Shown here one piece after another: positions 19,094 through 27,743 of a stretch of 60,774 nt of DNA; the first letter of the stretch is position 1, and each line of letters opens with the position of its first letter. Position numbers and translations under genes: made by a program. This DNA comes from Pyrinomonadaceae bacterium (GTDB taxonomy: Bacteria; Acidobacteriota; Blastocatellia; Pyrinomonadales; Pyrinomonadaceae): the NCBI GenBank assembly GCA_025054715.1, contig JANWYH010000003.1:1-60774 (forward strand), read 5' to 3'. The notes under the pieces are model-generated. The model made no database searches. It saw nothing but the letters and a program-made list of their open reading frames with translations, and had not been told where the DNA came from.

Positions 19094-19813
19094 TTAACCT
19101 TTCAGTTGCTTGGTGCGCTGCTTTATGAAGTAATCTATTAGCTCAGAAGCTGAGTTTTCCATCTCGACGCTGAAGTTTGCAACTTTATTCGTGTAGTAAT
19201 TGAACAGCCAAACAGCCGGAACTGCGACCCCAATTCCGAAAGCCGTAGCCACTAGAGCTTCAGCAATAGCACCACCTACAGCTCCAATACCAGCACTTTC
19301 GGTTTTTGCCAAGGCAACGAAAGCACCTATAATTCCCACGACCGTTCCAAAAAGCCCTACGAAAGGAGCTGTTGAACCAACAGTAGCAAGGCCTGACAAT
19401 CCACGTTTTAACTCTGCTTGCTTAACCGCTATGGCTCTTTGCAAAGCGCGTTTAGAAGCTTCAAGTTCATCACTTGTTATCTCCATTCCTTGATGAGCCT
19501 GAAACTCCTTTAAACCAGAAGCGACAACCATCGCAAGATGCGAGCTTTTATGCTTGTCGCTAATGCTTATAGCCTCTTCTATATTGTTGTTCTTCAAGGC
19601 TTGCGCAACCTTTTGAGCAAAAATACGAGATTGTTGCTTAGCTGCGTTATAGGTCATCCATCGCTCTATCCCGATTGCGATGACGTAAACCGACATCAAG
19701 ATCAAAATGACAATAACTATCCATCCCGGAATCGTTAAGCTTTTTGCAATCTCGTAAAGTCCGAATTCGAACTTTTGTTGTTCCACAAACATCAAAAGAA
19801 AACTCATCAACAT
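19094..19813 (-). CDS. exbB: ExbB/TolQ/MotA-type proton channel
   Basis: 239 residues. It has an N-terminal membrane span (about 30-50), a cytoplasmic loop, and the conserved paired C-terminal spans with GLATVGSTAPFVGLFGTVVGIIGAF and AIAEALVATAFGIGVAVPAVWLFNYY. This is the proton-conducting part of the TonB or Tol motor. GGAGG stands six bases before ATG 19813. The neighbouring tonB argues for ExbB rather than TolQ. Confidence 0.95.
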   Translation of the reverse strand: MLMSFLLMFVEQQKFEFGLYEIAKSLTIPGWIVIVILILMSVYVIAIGIERWMTYNAAKQQSRIFAQKVAQALKNNNIEEAISISDKHKSSHLAMVVASGLKEFQAHQGMEITSDELEASKRALQRAIAVKQAELKRGLSGLATVGSTAPFVGLFGTVVGIIGAFVALAKTESAGIGAVGGAIAEALVATAFGIGVAVPAVWLFNYYTNKVANFSVEMENSASELIDYFIKQRTKQLKG

Positions 19814-19845
19814 TTTTGTCCTCCAGAAAGATAAATTTTTACTGC

Positions 19846-19885
19846 CCTATAATTGCTTTGAAAAACGGCTCAAGCGCCGTTTTTC
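19846..19885 (-). terminator. Terminator-like hairpin between tonB and exbB, with overlapping exbB promoter
   Basis: A 10-bp stem, GAAAAACGGC / GCCGTTTTTC (19860-19869 with 19876-19885), has a six-base loop and looks the same on both strands. On the minus strand TTGAGC in the loop and second arm (19868-19873) and TATAGG (19846-19851) are 16 bases apart and could start a separate exbB transcript. The hairpin would lower exbB output from the tonB promoter. Confidence 0.55.
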
Positions 19886-19894
19886 TTACACATA

Positions 19895-20704
19895 TTATTG
19901 CAAAATAAATTTATAAGTAATTATCCCAGTAACTTTAACTGGAACACCTGAAAGCAAAGTCGGTCTAAACTTAGCCCTTTTTGCCGCGTCAACTGCCGCT
20001 GCTCTCAGCAATTGATGGCCACTTGTAGCGACCGCAGATATAACATTTCCTTGCTCATCAATAGTTACCTGAACAGTCACGTCTCCTGAAATTCTAACTG
20101 CTTTTGCCGCAGGCGGATACTGTGGTTGAGGCAAGCTTATAGCCTCACCATTTATAACCCCTTTTGACACCACCTTGGGTGGAGTTTTTGTAGGACTCGG
20201 CTTTGGCGGTGGTGGAGGCGCTTCCTCATCATCTACCCGAATCGGTGGAGCACTAGAAAGTCCACCGCCACCCTCACCTCTTTCAATTCCGGTGCTTGGA
20301 CTAGAAGCTCGAACGTTTTCAGTTCCGATCTTAAATCTTTCACCTGGACGAATTGCCATCACATCCTTTTGACCTAAAACGTCTTTAGGTGGCTCTTTAG
20401 TAGCTTCAATCGTAGCGTAGGCTTGCTTCACTATTGTAACGTCAGTTTCTTTTTGCGCAGTTTGTTTTTCTTGCTTTTGCTCAGGTTCTGGTGGTGGAGG
20501 AGGTGCTTCTTCCGGAAGCGGCGGAGCTACTAGTGTAGTAAGCACCAAGCCTTCATCGCTCAAACCCAGTTCCTTAGCAAAAAGACTGTAAACTAGCCCG
20601 CCTAGGAAAAGCGATGAAACTATAATGAAGGTTACAAGCAGCAATCCGCTTCTTAGCAGATTTTCTTCTTCGTGGCTTTTTGATTCAACCAATTGATCTA
20701 ACAT
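19895..20704 (-). CDS. tonB: TonB family energy transducer
   Basis: 269 residues. A cytoplasmic start is followed by one span (about 20-43), a Pro/Glu/Lys-rich periplasmic spacer (about 60-190, with PPPPPEPEQ and APPPPPKPSPT) and a C-terminal TonB domain (about 200-269) with VQVTIDEQGNVISAVATSG and RAAAVDAAKRAKFRPTLLSG. It transmits the ExbB-ExbD proton motor force to outer-membrane receptors. AAAGGAGG precedes the ATG. First gene of its operon, with a good promoter upstream. Confidence 0.93.
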   Translation of the reverse strand: MLDQLVESKSHEEENLLRSGLLLVTFIIVSSLFLGGLVYSLFAKELGLSDEGLVLTTLVAPPLPEEAPPPPPEPEQKQEKQTAQKETDVTIVKQAYATIEATKEPPKDVLGQKDVMAIRPGERFKIGTENVRASSPSTGIERGEGGGGLSSAPPIRVDDEEAPPPPPKPSPTKTPPKVVSKGVINGEAISLPQPQYPPAAKAVRISGDVTVQVTIDEQGNVISAVATSGHQLLRAAAVDAAKRAKFRPTLLSGVPVKVTGIITYKFILQ

Positions 20705-20794
20705 AACTTATTTCCTCCTTTTCCATCCAGCGCCAACCGAGGATTGGAGTATCTTATCAAAACGAGTAAGAGCTTTTTGTACTTAACGCTTTGA

Positions 20795-20823
20795 AGTTTA
20801 AAGTCTAATTTTTCAAAAGTCAA
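20795..20823 (-). promoter_or_regulatory. Promoter of the tonB-exbB-exbD operon
   Basis: TTGACT (20818-20823) and TAAACT (20795-20800) are separated by exactly 17 bases, close to the sigma-70 consensus. It lies about 90 bases upstream of the tonB ATG and just after the secF stop. No hairpin terminator is seen between secF and this promoter. Confidence 0.7.
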
Positions 20824-20837
20824 GAGATAAGTTCCGA

Positions 20838-21896
20838 CTATCTTACAACTGTCCTTCTCACAGTGCTTTGTCGCGCCGCAGAAGCTAGTTTTTCTGTTTC
20901 TTTCTCAGGCTGTTTCAACTCTGCAACTCCTATAATCGACTGCCACCACAAAGCTATAGGACTTGCAATCGCAATCGTAGAATAAGTCCCAGTAACAGCT
21001 CCTACTAGTAGAGCTAATGAAAAACTCCTTAAAACCTCACCACCAAACAACACTAAAGCAAGGACAGATAAGAAAACTAGGCCATTGGTTACGACTGTTC
21101 TACCCATGGTTTGATTTATAGAATCATTTGTAAGTTTGTAGATAGACTCGCCACGACGCAAAGTAAGATTTTCTCTTATGCGATCGAAAATAACTATCGT
21201 ATCGTTGACAGAATACCCGACCAGAGTTAAAAAGGCTGCTATTACCGTTATGTTTATTTCCCACTGAAAAATTGAGAAGAAGGCCAAAGTAGTTAAAACG
21301 TCATGAAAGACGGCTATTACCGCTCCTGCAGCATAAGTCCAATCGTAACGATAAGCAAGATAAAACAGAATTCCCAAAAGCCCTAGTAAGGTAGCTGAAA
21401 CCGCCTGATTGCGAAGCTGAGCACCCGCAACTGGTCCGACAATTTCCGTTCCGACAATCTTATATCTCGCCTCTTGATCTTCTTCAAGCGACAGATTAGC
21501 CTCTGCTTCCTTTCCGAAGGAATCCAGAGCCTTCTTAACAAAGCATCTACCAGCTTCATCAACATTTGGGCATTCTTCTCGTCTTCCCAAAGTTGGCACC
21601 TTGATTAAAACCTCATCTTTTTTATCGGTCGAATCCTGAATAACAGCATCAGAAATTCCTACTTCTTGCAAAGCACTTCTTATTTCATCTATTGAAGGTT
21701 TATCCTTAAATTTAGCTATAACAAAAGTACCACCCTTAAAGTCAATACCTAAATTAAAAGCGCTCGTTCCACCCTCACTCCATTCACGCCCTACTGCTGA
21801 AATCAAACCAGCAAGCAGAACAATAATCGAAACTCCAGCGAACCACTTTCGCTTTCCCATCCAGTCTACATTTATGTTTGCAAAAATCCTTATCAT
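20838..21896 (-). CDS. secF: Protein translocase subunit SecF
   Basis: 352 residues with six membrane spans and a periplasmic domain. Conserved features are NLGIDFKGGTFV after the first span, VGPVAGAQLRNQAVSA, and YSVNDTIVIFDRIRENL in the fourth or fifth span region. With SecD it uses the proton motive force to help protein export. It starts 2 bases after the secD stop. Confidence 0.95.
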   Translation of the reverse strand: MIRIFANINVDWMGKRKWFAGVSIIVLLAGLISAVGREWSEGGTSAFNLGIDFKGGTFVIAKFKDKPSIDEIRSALQEVGISDAVIQDSTDKKDEVLIKVPTLGRREECPNVDEAGRCFVKKALDSFGKEAEANLSLEEDQEARYKIVGTEIVGPVAGAQLRNQAVSATLLGLLGILFYLAYRYDWTYAAGAVIAVFHDVLTTLAFFSIFQWEINITVIAAFLTLVGYSVNDTIVIFDRIRENLTLRRGESIYKLTNDSINQTMGRTVVTNGLVFLSVLALVLFGGEVLRSFSLALLVGAVTGTYSTIAIASPIALWWQSIIGVAELKQPEKETEKLASAARQSTVRRTVVR

Positions 21897-21898
21897 TC

Positions 21899-23572
21899 CT
21901 AGATACTAAGCCTCTGCATGTTTGGTCTTCTCTGTAGTATCCACAAGAAAATGGTTCTTGAAACGTAAACAGCTGAGAAAAGATTTATCAGCAATCCCAG
22001 AATCAAAGTAACTGCAAAGCCTCTAATCGGACCAGTTCCATACATGTAAAGTATTATTGCTGAAATTATGGTAGTTATGTGAGTGTCTATGATCGTAACA
22101 AAAGCTCGATCAAATCCTAAGTCAACCGATTGAGGAATCGTCTTTCCGGCTAACAATTCTTCACGAATTCGTTCAAAGATAAGAACATTTGAGTCGACTG
22201 CCATGCCTACGCCTAATATTAGCCCTGCAATACCCGGTAAAGTAAGTGTAGCATCAAAGAAGACCATTGCCGCCATTGTCAAAAGCATATTCAGAAGAAG
22301 AACTATCACGGCGTTTATTCCAGCTCCACGGTAATAAAAGAGCATGAATGCAGCAACAAATATCAATCCACCCACTGAAGCCGTAACTCCAGCTCTTATT
22401 GAGTCAGCTCCAAGCGATGGCCCAACAGTCCTTTCTTCCTGATATTCTATCGGAGCTGGTAAAGCCCCAGACTTGAGCGTAAGAGCAAGGTCTTCAGCCG
22501 AAGCTTTTGTGAATCTGCCTGTAATTTCTCCTGAATCTGTAATTTTAGATTTTATGTAGGCGATAGACTTAACCTCATCATTCAGTCTTACAGCCATGTA
22601 ATTATTTATGTTTCGCTCGGTCCATTCACCGAATTTTTGAGCGCCGGAAGGCTTCAGGCTAAAAACAATTTGATAGTCTCCTTCAAAGCCAGTTCTTGAA
22701 ACTGCTGCTGCATCTCTTAGTTCACTACCATCAATAACAGCAGGAGTTTCAACCACAACAAAACGGGGTTTTCCATCGGTAGAATCTCTTTCTGTGTATG
22801 GAAAAACTTTTCTCGTTAAAGTTTCTCGTCCTCCTATCGAAGCCAGAGCCTCTTCACGCGTGGCATAAGTTTGGACAGGAGAAGGATAAGGAGGACTTAC
22901 AACCTTCATCAATTCTAGTTTTGACTCAGCGCTTACGATTCGTTTAACTCTTTCAGGGTCTTCCACACCAGGCATTTGCAGCATTATTCTGCCTGAATCT
23001 TCGCTTCCAATCACTTGTAAGGTAGGCTCTTTAACCCCGAAAGTATTTATACGGCTTTCTATGATTTTTAGTGCCTGCTCTGTAGCCTGCCTTGCCAGTG
23101 CTCGCTGACTTTGAATCGGTAAGCTCCAGGTTATGCTTGTATCGGTCGAAGTTTGTGTCCAAGGAGCATTTGGATTGTTAAAGTCAACTTTTCGGTTGAC
23201 TGCCTCAATTATTTGTTCCTTATGAGAAGGATCCGAAAAAGTAAGCGTTATCGAATAATTTCCATTCTCAGATACCTCCGTAACATCTGTAACCGAAAGT
23301 CCTGCTTCTTTGGCGGCATCAAAAGCCGCTTGACGGTAATTGTCCGTAAGTGCCTTTAGGTAATCTTCGATTTTAACTCGCATTACGAGGTGCGATCCGC
23401 CTTTTAAGTCCAAGCCCAAATTTATGTTCTCGCTTAAGTTCTTTTTTATACCTTCCCAAGTAAAGCTTTCCGCAAGAGTGCCTTCACGTGGCCCGAAAAC
23501 CATGTAAAATCCAACTAATGTAACAACTATTGAAATCGCCGTTCTTACCCAAAGATTTCTCTTCTTTCGCAT
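21899..23572 (-). CDS. secD: Protein translocase subunit SecD
   Basis: 557 residues. An N-terminal span (about 10-30) is followed by NLGLDLKGGSHLVM, the P1 head domain (about 50-370) and the C-terminal five spans with PGIAGLILGVGMAVDSNVLIFERIREEL. The length is typical. The yajC-secD-secF order on the minus strand is the common bacterial order. Confidence 0.96.
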   Translation of the reverse strand: MRKKRNLWVRTAISIVVTLVGFYMVFGPREGTLAESFTWEGIKKNLSENINLGLDLKGGSHLVMRVKIEDYLKALTDNYRQAAFDAAKEAGLSVTDVTEVSENGNYSITLTFSDPSHKEQIIEAVNRKVDFNNPNAPWTQTSTDTSITWSLPIQSQRALARQATEQALKIIESRINTFGVKEPTLQVIGSEDSGRIMLQMPGVEDPERVKRIVSAESKLELMKVVSPPYPSPVQTYATREEALASIGGRETLTRKVFPYTERDSTDGKPRFVVVETPAVIDGSELRDAAAVSRTGFEGDYQIVFSLKPSGAQKFGEWTERNINNYMAVRLNDEVKSIAYIKSKITDSGEITGRFTKASAEDLALTLKSGALPAPIEYQEERTVGPSLGADSIRAGVTASVGGLIFVAAFMLFYYRGAGINAVIVLLLNMLLTMAAMVFFDATLTLPGIAGLILGVGMAVDSNVLIFERIREELLAGKTIPQSVDLGFDRAFVTIIDTHITTIISAIILYMYGTGPIRGFAVTLILGLLINLFSAVYVSRTIFLWILQRRPNMQRLSI

Positions 23573-23587
23573 CTTCCCAAACCTTAT

Positions 23588-23887
23588 CTATCTACTTTTT
23601 TCTCCTCGCTTACCTATAACGGCATTCTTGCCTATTTCAATAAAGGATTTATCGGCACTCAAAATAACAAAGCTCGTCTCTCTTATCTCTTTTATCTTGC
23701 CAATAACTCCACCACTGGTTATTACTTCATCATTTATCTTTAGACTTTCGATCATCTGCATAAGTTCCCGTTGCTGACGACGATGAGGCAAAATGACAAG
23801 CAAATAAAAGATAAGTATAACGATTAACAAAGGGAGAATAGACCAAAATAAGCTCGCGCCACCATTTTGAAATAAGAAAAACATCAT
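23588..23887 (-). CDS. yajC: Preprotein translocase subunit YajC
   Basis: About 99 residues with one N-terminal membrane span (about 12-32), then LPHRRQQRELMQMIESLKINDEVITSGGVIGKI, the YajC signature. It is a small accessory of SecDF. Two adjacent ATGs (23887 and 23884) follow a GGAAAAAG; a TTG extension to 23923 has no support. A terminator upstream separates it from the aminotransferase. Confidence 0.93.
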   Translation of the reverse strand: MMFFLFQNGGASLFWSILPLLIVILIFYLLVILPHRRQQRELMQMIESLKINDEVITSGGVIGKIKEIRETSFVILSADKSFIEIGKNAVIGKRGEKSR

Positions 23888-23967
23888 CGCTTTTTCCGTA
23901 ACAAAAACTGATAGAAAAAGCAATTATGTCAAAGGTTTCTTTTTTTGGCAAAAATGAAAAGTTAATT

Positions 23968-24002
23968 TTTTGAAAAAGGCGAACCTTCAAGGACTCGCCT
24001 TC
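23968..24002 (-). terminator. Intrinsic terminator after the class III aminotransferase
   Basis: A stem AAGGCGA / TCGCCTT (23976-23982 with 23995-24001) with an inner CCTT/AAGG is followed on the minus strand by a short T-run (TTTTTC). It lies directly after the aminotransferase stop. Confidence 0.7.
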
Positions 24003-24006
24003 TGGT

Positions 24007-25356
24007 TTAAGCAGATTCCCTTACAGCTTGCTCAAAAATCTCAACAGCTACATCAACATTTTCCTTTGTTAGTATAAGCGGCGGAGACCAACGAATTGTG
24101 TTCATTCCACAACCTAAAACTATCAAACCTTTTTCAAAGCAAGCCTTTTCTACTCGATCACGAAGTTTTGGAGCAGGTTTCATTGTTGCTTTCGATTCGA
24201 CAAATTCTACTCCAATCATTAGGCCTAGACCTCGAACATCGCCTATGTAGTCGCAGTCAAGCTGCCTTAGCCTTTGCATCAGGTAATCACCGATTTTGCA
24301 AGCATTTTCTACTAAACCATTTTCTAAAAGCTCTATTGTTTTCAAAGCAGCAGCGATACAAACTGGATTGCCACCGAAGGTTGAAGCATGAGCACCTTTG
24401 TGCCACGACATTATATCGGATCTAGCAACACATGCTCCTATGGGAAGACCAGAACCAATTCCCTTAGCTATGCAAACAATATCAGCTTTTACCCCGTAAT
24501 GCTCAAGAGCAAACATCTTTCCAGTTCGTCCCATTCCAGATTGCACTTCATCAACAATCAACAAAATGCCGTATTCGTCGCAAATTCTTCGAATCTCTCT
24601 TACAAATTCAACAGGTGCAGGAATATAACCACCTTCACCTTGTACAACCTCAAGAACAATAGCCGCAACTTCTTCTGGTGGGGTCGTAGTGTTAAAAATA
24701 CGATTCTCTATCCAGTCAATCGTCCCCAAACAACATTTACCATTTTCACCTTTCCCCTTGTTGAAAGGACATCGGAAGCAGTAAGGATAAGGAACATGAA
24801 TGACATCTAAGGCCTGGCGCATGAAACCAAGTCTTTGAGCCTTTTTCGACGAAGTCAGACTTAGAGCCCCAAGAGTGCGACCGTGAAACGATCCAAAAAA
24901 GGATATGAACTTTTGACGACGCGTATAATACATCGCTAGCTTCAGAGCAGTTTCTATGGCTTCTGCTCCTGAATTAGCAAAATGTGTTCTGGTTTCGCCT
25001 TCAATCGGACATATTTCTTCTAACTTTTTACCCAGCTTAGGCATCAAGTCATAATAAAAATCAGTGCCGCACATGTGAATAAGTTTTGAAGCTTGATCTG
25101 TAATGGCCTTTACAATTTCAGGATGGCAGTGACCAGTCGAGCAAACAGCCACTCCAGCATTACAGTCTAGAAAAACGTTCCCATCAACATCTTCGATCCA
25201 AACTCCATAACCCTTTTCAGCTACCAGCTTGTATTCAGGTCTCGGATACGAAGGATTTACATATCTTGCATCAGCTTCTATAACTTGCTTTGCTCTCGGA
25301 CCAGGAAGTTCCGTTCTAATTATAGGTCTTTGCACATCTGCTTTTCTCGTTTCCAT
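24007..25356 (-). CDS. PLP-dependent class III aminotransferase (GABA/ornithine-type)
   Basis: 449 residues. It has the class III core: NSGAEAIETALKLA, FFGSFHGRTLGALSLT, Asp269 in LIVDEVQSGMGRTG and PLP-lysine Lys298 in CIAKGIGSGLPIG. The N-terminus GPRAKQVIEADARYVNPSYPRPE and the four-cysteine insert around residues 193-209 (PYCFRCPF...CC) resemble the archaeal 4-aminobutyrate/ornithine aminotransferase or broad-specificity racemase group rather than ArgD. The substrate cannot be assigned. GAGGAGG precedes the ATG. The upstream intergenic region holds a hairpin (see findings). Confidence 0.88.
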   Translation of the reverse strand: METRKADVQRPIIRTELPGPRAKQVIEADARYVNPSYPRPEYKLVAEKGYGVWIEDVDGNVFLDCNAGVAVCSTGHCHPEIVKAITDQASKLIHMCGTDFYYDLMPKLGKKLEEICPIEGETRTHFANSGAEAIETALKLAMYYTRRQKFISFFGSFHGRTLGALSLTSSKKAQRLGFMRQALDVIHVPYPYCFRCPFNKGKGENGKCCLGTIDWIENRIFNTTTPPEEVAAIVLEVVQGEGGYIPAPVEFVREIRRICDEYGILLIVDEVQSGMGRTGKMFALEHYGVKADIVCIAKGIGSGLPIGACVARSDIMSWHKGAHASTFGGNPVCIAAALKTIELLENGLVENACKIGDYLMQRLRQLDCDYIGDVRGLGLMIGVEFVESKATMKPAPKLRDRVEKACFEKGLIVLGCGMNTIRWSPPLILTKENVDVAVEIFEQAVRESA

Positions 25357-25621
25357 AAAAAAACCTCCTCATTTTTTAAAACTCGAATTTCAGTTGAGCG
25401 GAATTTACTTTGTGATTCAGGCGAGGAGTTTACAAACTAGTCACCGCCAAAAAGATTCGGTCGCCTCAGTGAAGGACGAGTCTGTAGAATCGCTCTTTGA
25501 AACATTACAGGAAAATAATATCAGAAAACTTCTATAAATCAAACTTTTTGCTGTCTAAAAGCTTTGATAAAAAGGAAAAACCTTCTTGCTTTCTTTTGCT
25601 TGAAAATGAAACAATCTTCTC

Positions 25622-27667
25622 ATGCAAAGAAAACATACAAACCGATTGATTAACGAAACCAGTCCATATTTACTGCAACATGCTCATAACCCGGTTGACT
25701 GGTATCCATGGTGCGAAGAAGCTTTTGAAAGAGCGAAAGCTGAAAACAAACCGGTTCTTGTCAGCATTGGTTATTCGGCTTGCCATTGGTGTCACGTAAT
25801 GGAAAGAGAATCATTCGAGGACGAAGAAACAGCAAAAATAATGAACGAAAACTTTATAAACGTCAAGGTTGACATGGAAGAGCGACCCGACGTTGATCAA
25901 GTTTACATGACTTTCGTTCAGGCGACCACTGGAAGCGGTGGCTGGCCATTAAATGTCTTCGTAACGCCCGATAAAAAACCCTTCTTCGGCGGAACATACT
26001 TTCCACCCGAAGACCGTTATAACTTGCCTAGCTTCCGCAAAGTCCTGCTTGCTGTTGCCCAAGCATGGAAAAACAATCGTGAAGAAATACTACGTTCATC
26101 CGAGCAGATAATTCAACAAATAAAGGAAGCAACACGCCTTGAGTCTACGACCGATCATATCAAAGCGGAAATCAGTGAAATCGCATTTGAGAAACTTAGC
26201 AAAAGTTTCGACGAAAAAAACGGTGGTTTCGGCGGAGCTCCAAAATTTCCTCCTTCGATGACACTTGAATTTTTACTTCGATATCATCGTCGCACAAAAA
26301 ATCAAAAAGCACTACAAATGGTAGTAAAAACCTGTCAAAAAATGGCTATGGGCGGCATATATGACCAAATAGGTGGTGGATTTCATCGCTACTCGGTTGA
26401 TTCAATATGGCTCGTCCCACACTTTGAAAAAATGCTTTACGATAATGCACAACTAACCCGAATATATTTACACCTCTACCAGATCACAAAAGACGACTTT
26501 TTCAAAAAAATCGCCACAGAAACGCTTGAATATATAGAAAGAGAAATGCTTCACCCCGAAGGAGGCTTCTTTTCTACTCAAGACGCCGATTCTGAAGGCG
26601 AAGAAGGAAAATTTTTCCTTTGGACCTTTGACGAAATAGAATTACTACTAGGAGAAGAAAATGCTAAAATCTTCTGCTTTTACTACGGTGTAACCGAAGA
26701 TGGAAATTTTGAAGGAAAGAACATCCTACACATAAAATATACTCCAGAGGAAGCAGCCGAAATTCTAAAGATACCTGTAGAAAAACTAAATGAAACAGTC
26801 GAACAAGGCAGGAAAATTCTATTTTCTGAACGTGAAAAGAGAGTTAAACCAAACAGGGACGAAAAAATTATAACCGCGTGGAACGGTCTAATGATGGCAA
26901 CTTTCGCAGAAGCCGCCGCCATTTTGAGTAAAGAAAGATATTTAGAAATAGCTCAAAGAAACGCAGATTTTCTCATATCAAACCTAATCAAAGATGACCA
27001 ACTCTTGCGAACATGGAAAGACGGTAAAGCCAAACTTAATGCCTACATAGAAGACTATGCAAATCTTGCTGAAGGTCTCATCGAACTCTTTCAGATAAAC
27101 TCAGAGTTAAAATACCTAAAAATGGCTGAATTCTTAGCAGAAAAAATGATCGAAGACTTCTGGGATAGAACTGAAGGTGGCTTCTTTTTTACTTCTCACG
27201 ATCACGAACAGATAGCATTTAGACAAAAGGACTTTCAAGATAATGCAACTCCTTCAGGCAACTCAGTAGCTGCAGAGCTATTCCTGAAACTTTCAAAATT
27301 CACTGGAAAAAGTGAATATGAAAACTATTCCGTTTCAATCTTCAAAAAGGTAGCTACTCAAATCATCCGTTATCCGAATGCTTTTGGACGCATGCTCTCA
27401 GCAATAGAATTTTATCTAGCTCCCAAAAAGGAAATAATCATAATAGGTAGTGAAGGAAACCCTTTACAAAAGTATCTTTGGTCGGTTTATCTGCCTGAAA
27501 AGATTGCAATCTGCATCGAAGCTCCAACAGATGAACTCATAAGTTCGCTTCCGATACTTGAAGAAAAAAAACAAATTGAAGGCAAACCTACGGCCTTCGT
27601 CTGTCAAAATTTTGTCTGCGAAAAACCAGTAACAGAATTAGAAGAATTCAGACGACAGATTGAGTGA
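25622..27667 (+). CDS. YyaL/spermatogenesis-associated-protein-20-type thioredoxin-domain protein
   Basis: 681 residues. The N-terminal thioredoxin-like domain (about 1-165) has [16 protein letters not shown] with Cys54 and Cys57, and HNPVDWYPW and [12 protein letters not shown], all diagnostic for the DUF255/YyaL family. The rest is an (alpha/alpha)6-barrel-like part similar to N-acylglucosamine epimerases, with [17 protein letters not shown] and [12 protein letters not shown]. The family's enzymatic role is not settled. There is no signal peptide. It is divergent from the aminotransferase and about 75 bases before acs. Confidence 0.92.
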   Translation: MQRKHTNRLINETSPYLLQHAHNPVDWYPWCEEAFERAKAENKPVLVSIGYSACHWCHVMERESFEDEETAKIMNENFINVKVDMEERPDVDQVYMTFVQATTGSGGWPLNVFVTPDKKPFFGGTYFPPEDRYNLPSFRKVLLAVAQAWKNNREEILRSSEQIIQQIKEATRLESTTDHIKAEISEIAFEKLSKSFDEKNGGFGGAPKFPPSMTLEFLLRYHRRTKNQKALQMVVKTCQKMAMGGIYDQIGGGFHRYSVDSIWLVPHFEKMLYDNAQLTRIYLHLYQITKDDFFKKIATETLEYIEREMLHPEGGFFSTQDADSEGEEGKFFLWTFDEIELLLGEENAKIFCFYYGVTEDGNFEGKNILHIKYTPEEAAEILKIPVEKLNETVEQGRKILFSEREKRVKPNRDEKIITAWNGLMMATFAEAAAILSKERYLEIAQRNADFLISNLIKDDQLLRTWKDGKAKLNAYIEDYANLAEGLIELFQINSELKYLKMAEFLAEKMIEDFWDRTEGGFFFTSHDHEQIAFRQKDFQDNATPSGNSVAAELFLKLSKFTGKSEYENYSVSIFKKVATQIIRYPNAFGRMLSAIEFYLAPKKEIIIIGSEGNPLQKYLWSVYLPEKIAICIEAPTDELISSLPILEEKKQIEGKPTAFVCQNFVCEKPVTELEEFRRQIE

Positions 27668-27698
27668 CTTGTCTTTCATATCTCTAAACATTAAACTT

Positions 27699-27726
27699 AT
27701 TCAGTTAATCAGATTCAGTTAGTCAG
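27699..27726 (+). repeat. 14-base tandem direct repeat upstream of acs
   Basis: ATTCAGTTAATCAG (27699-27712) is followed immediately by ATTCAGTTAGTCAG (27713-27726), one mismatch. It lies 18 bases upstream of the acs ATG, just before its GAGGAAAGG ribosome binding site. It may be slippage or a binding site for a regulator. Confidence 0.6.
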
Positions 27727-27743
27727 AAGCGAGGAAAGGTTCT

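Noticed and set aside
25411-25537. A 41-residue GTG-started ORF
   Set aside because: No ribosome binding site and no recognisable family; kept only as part of the leader finding.
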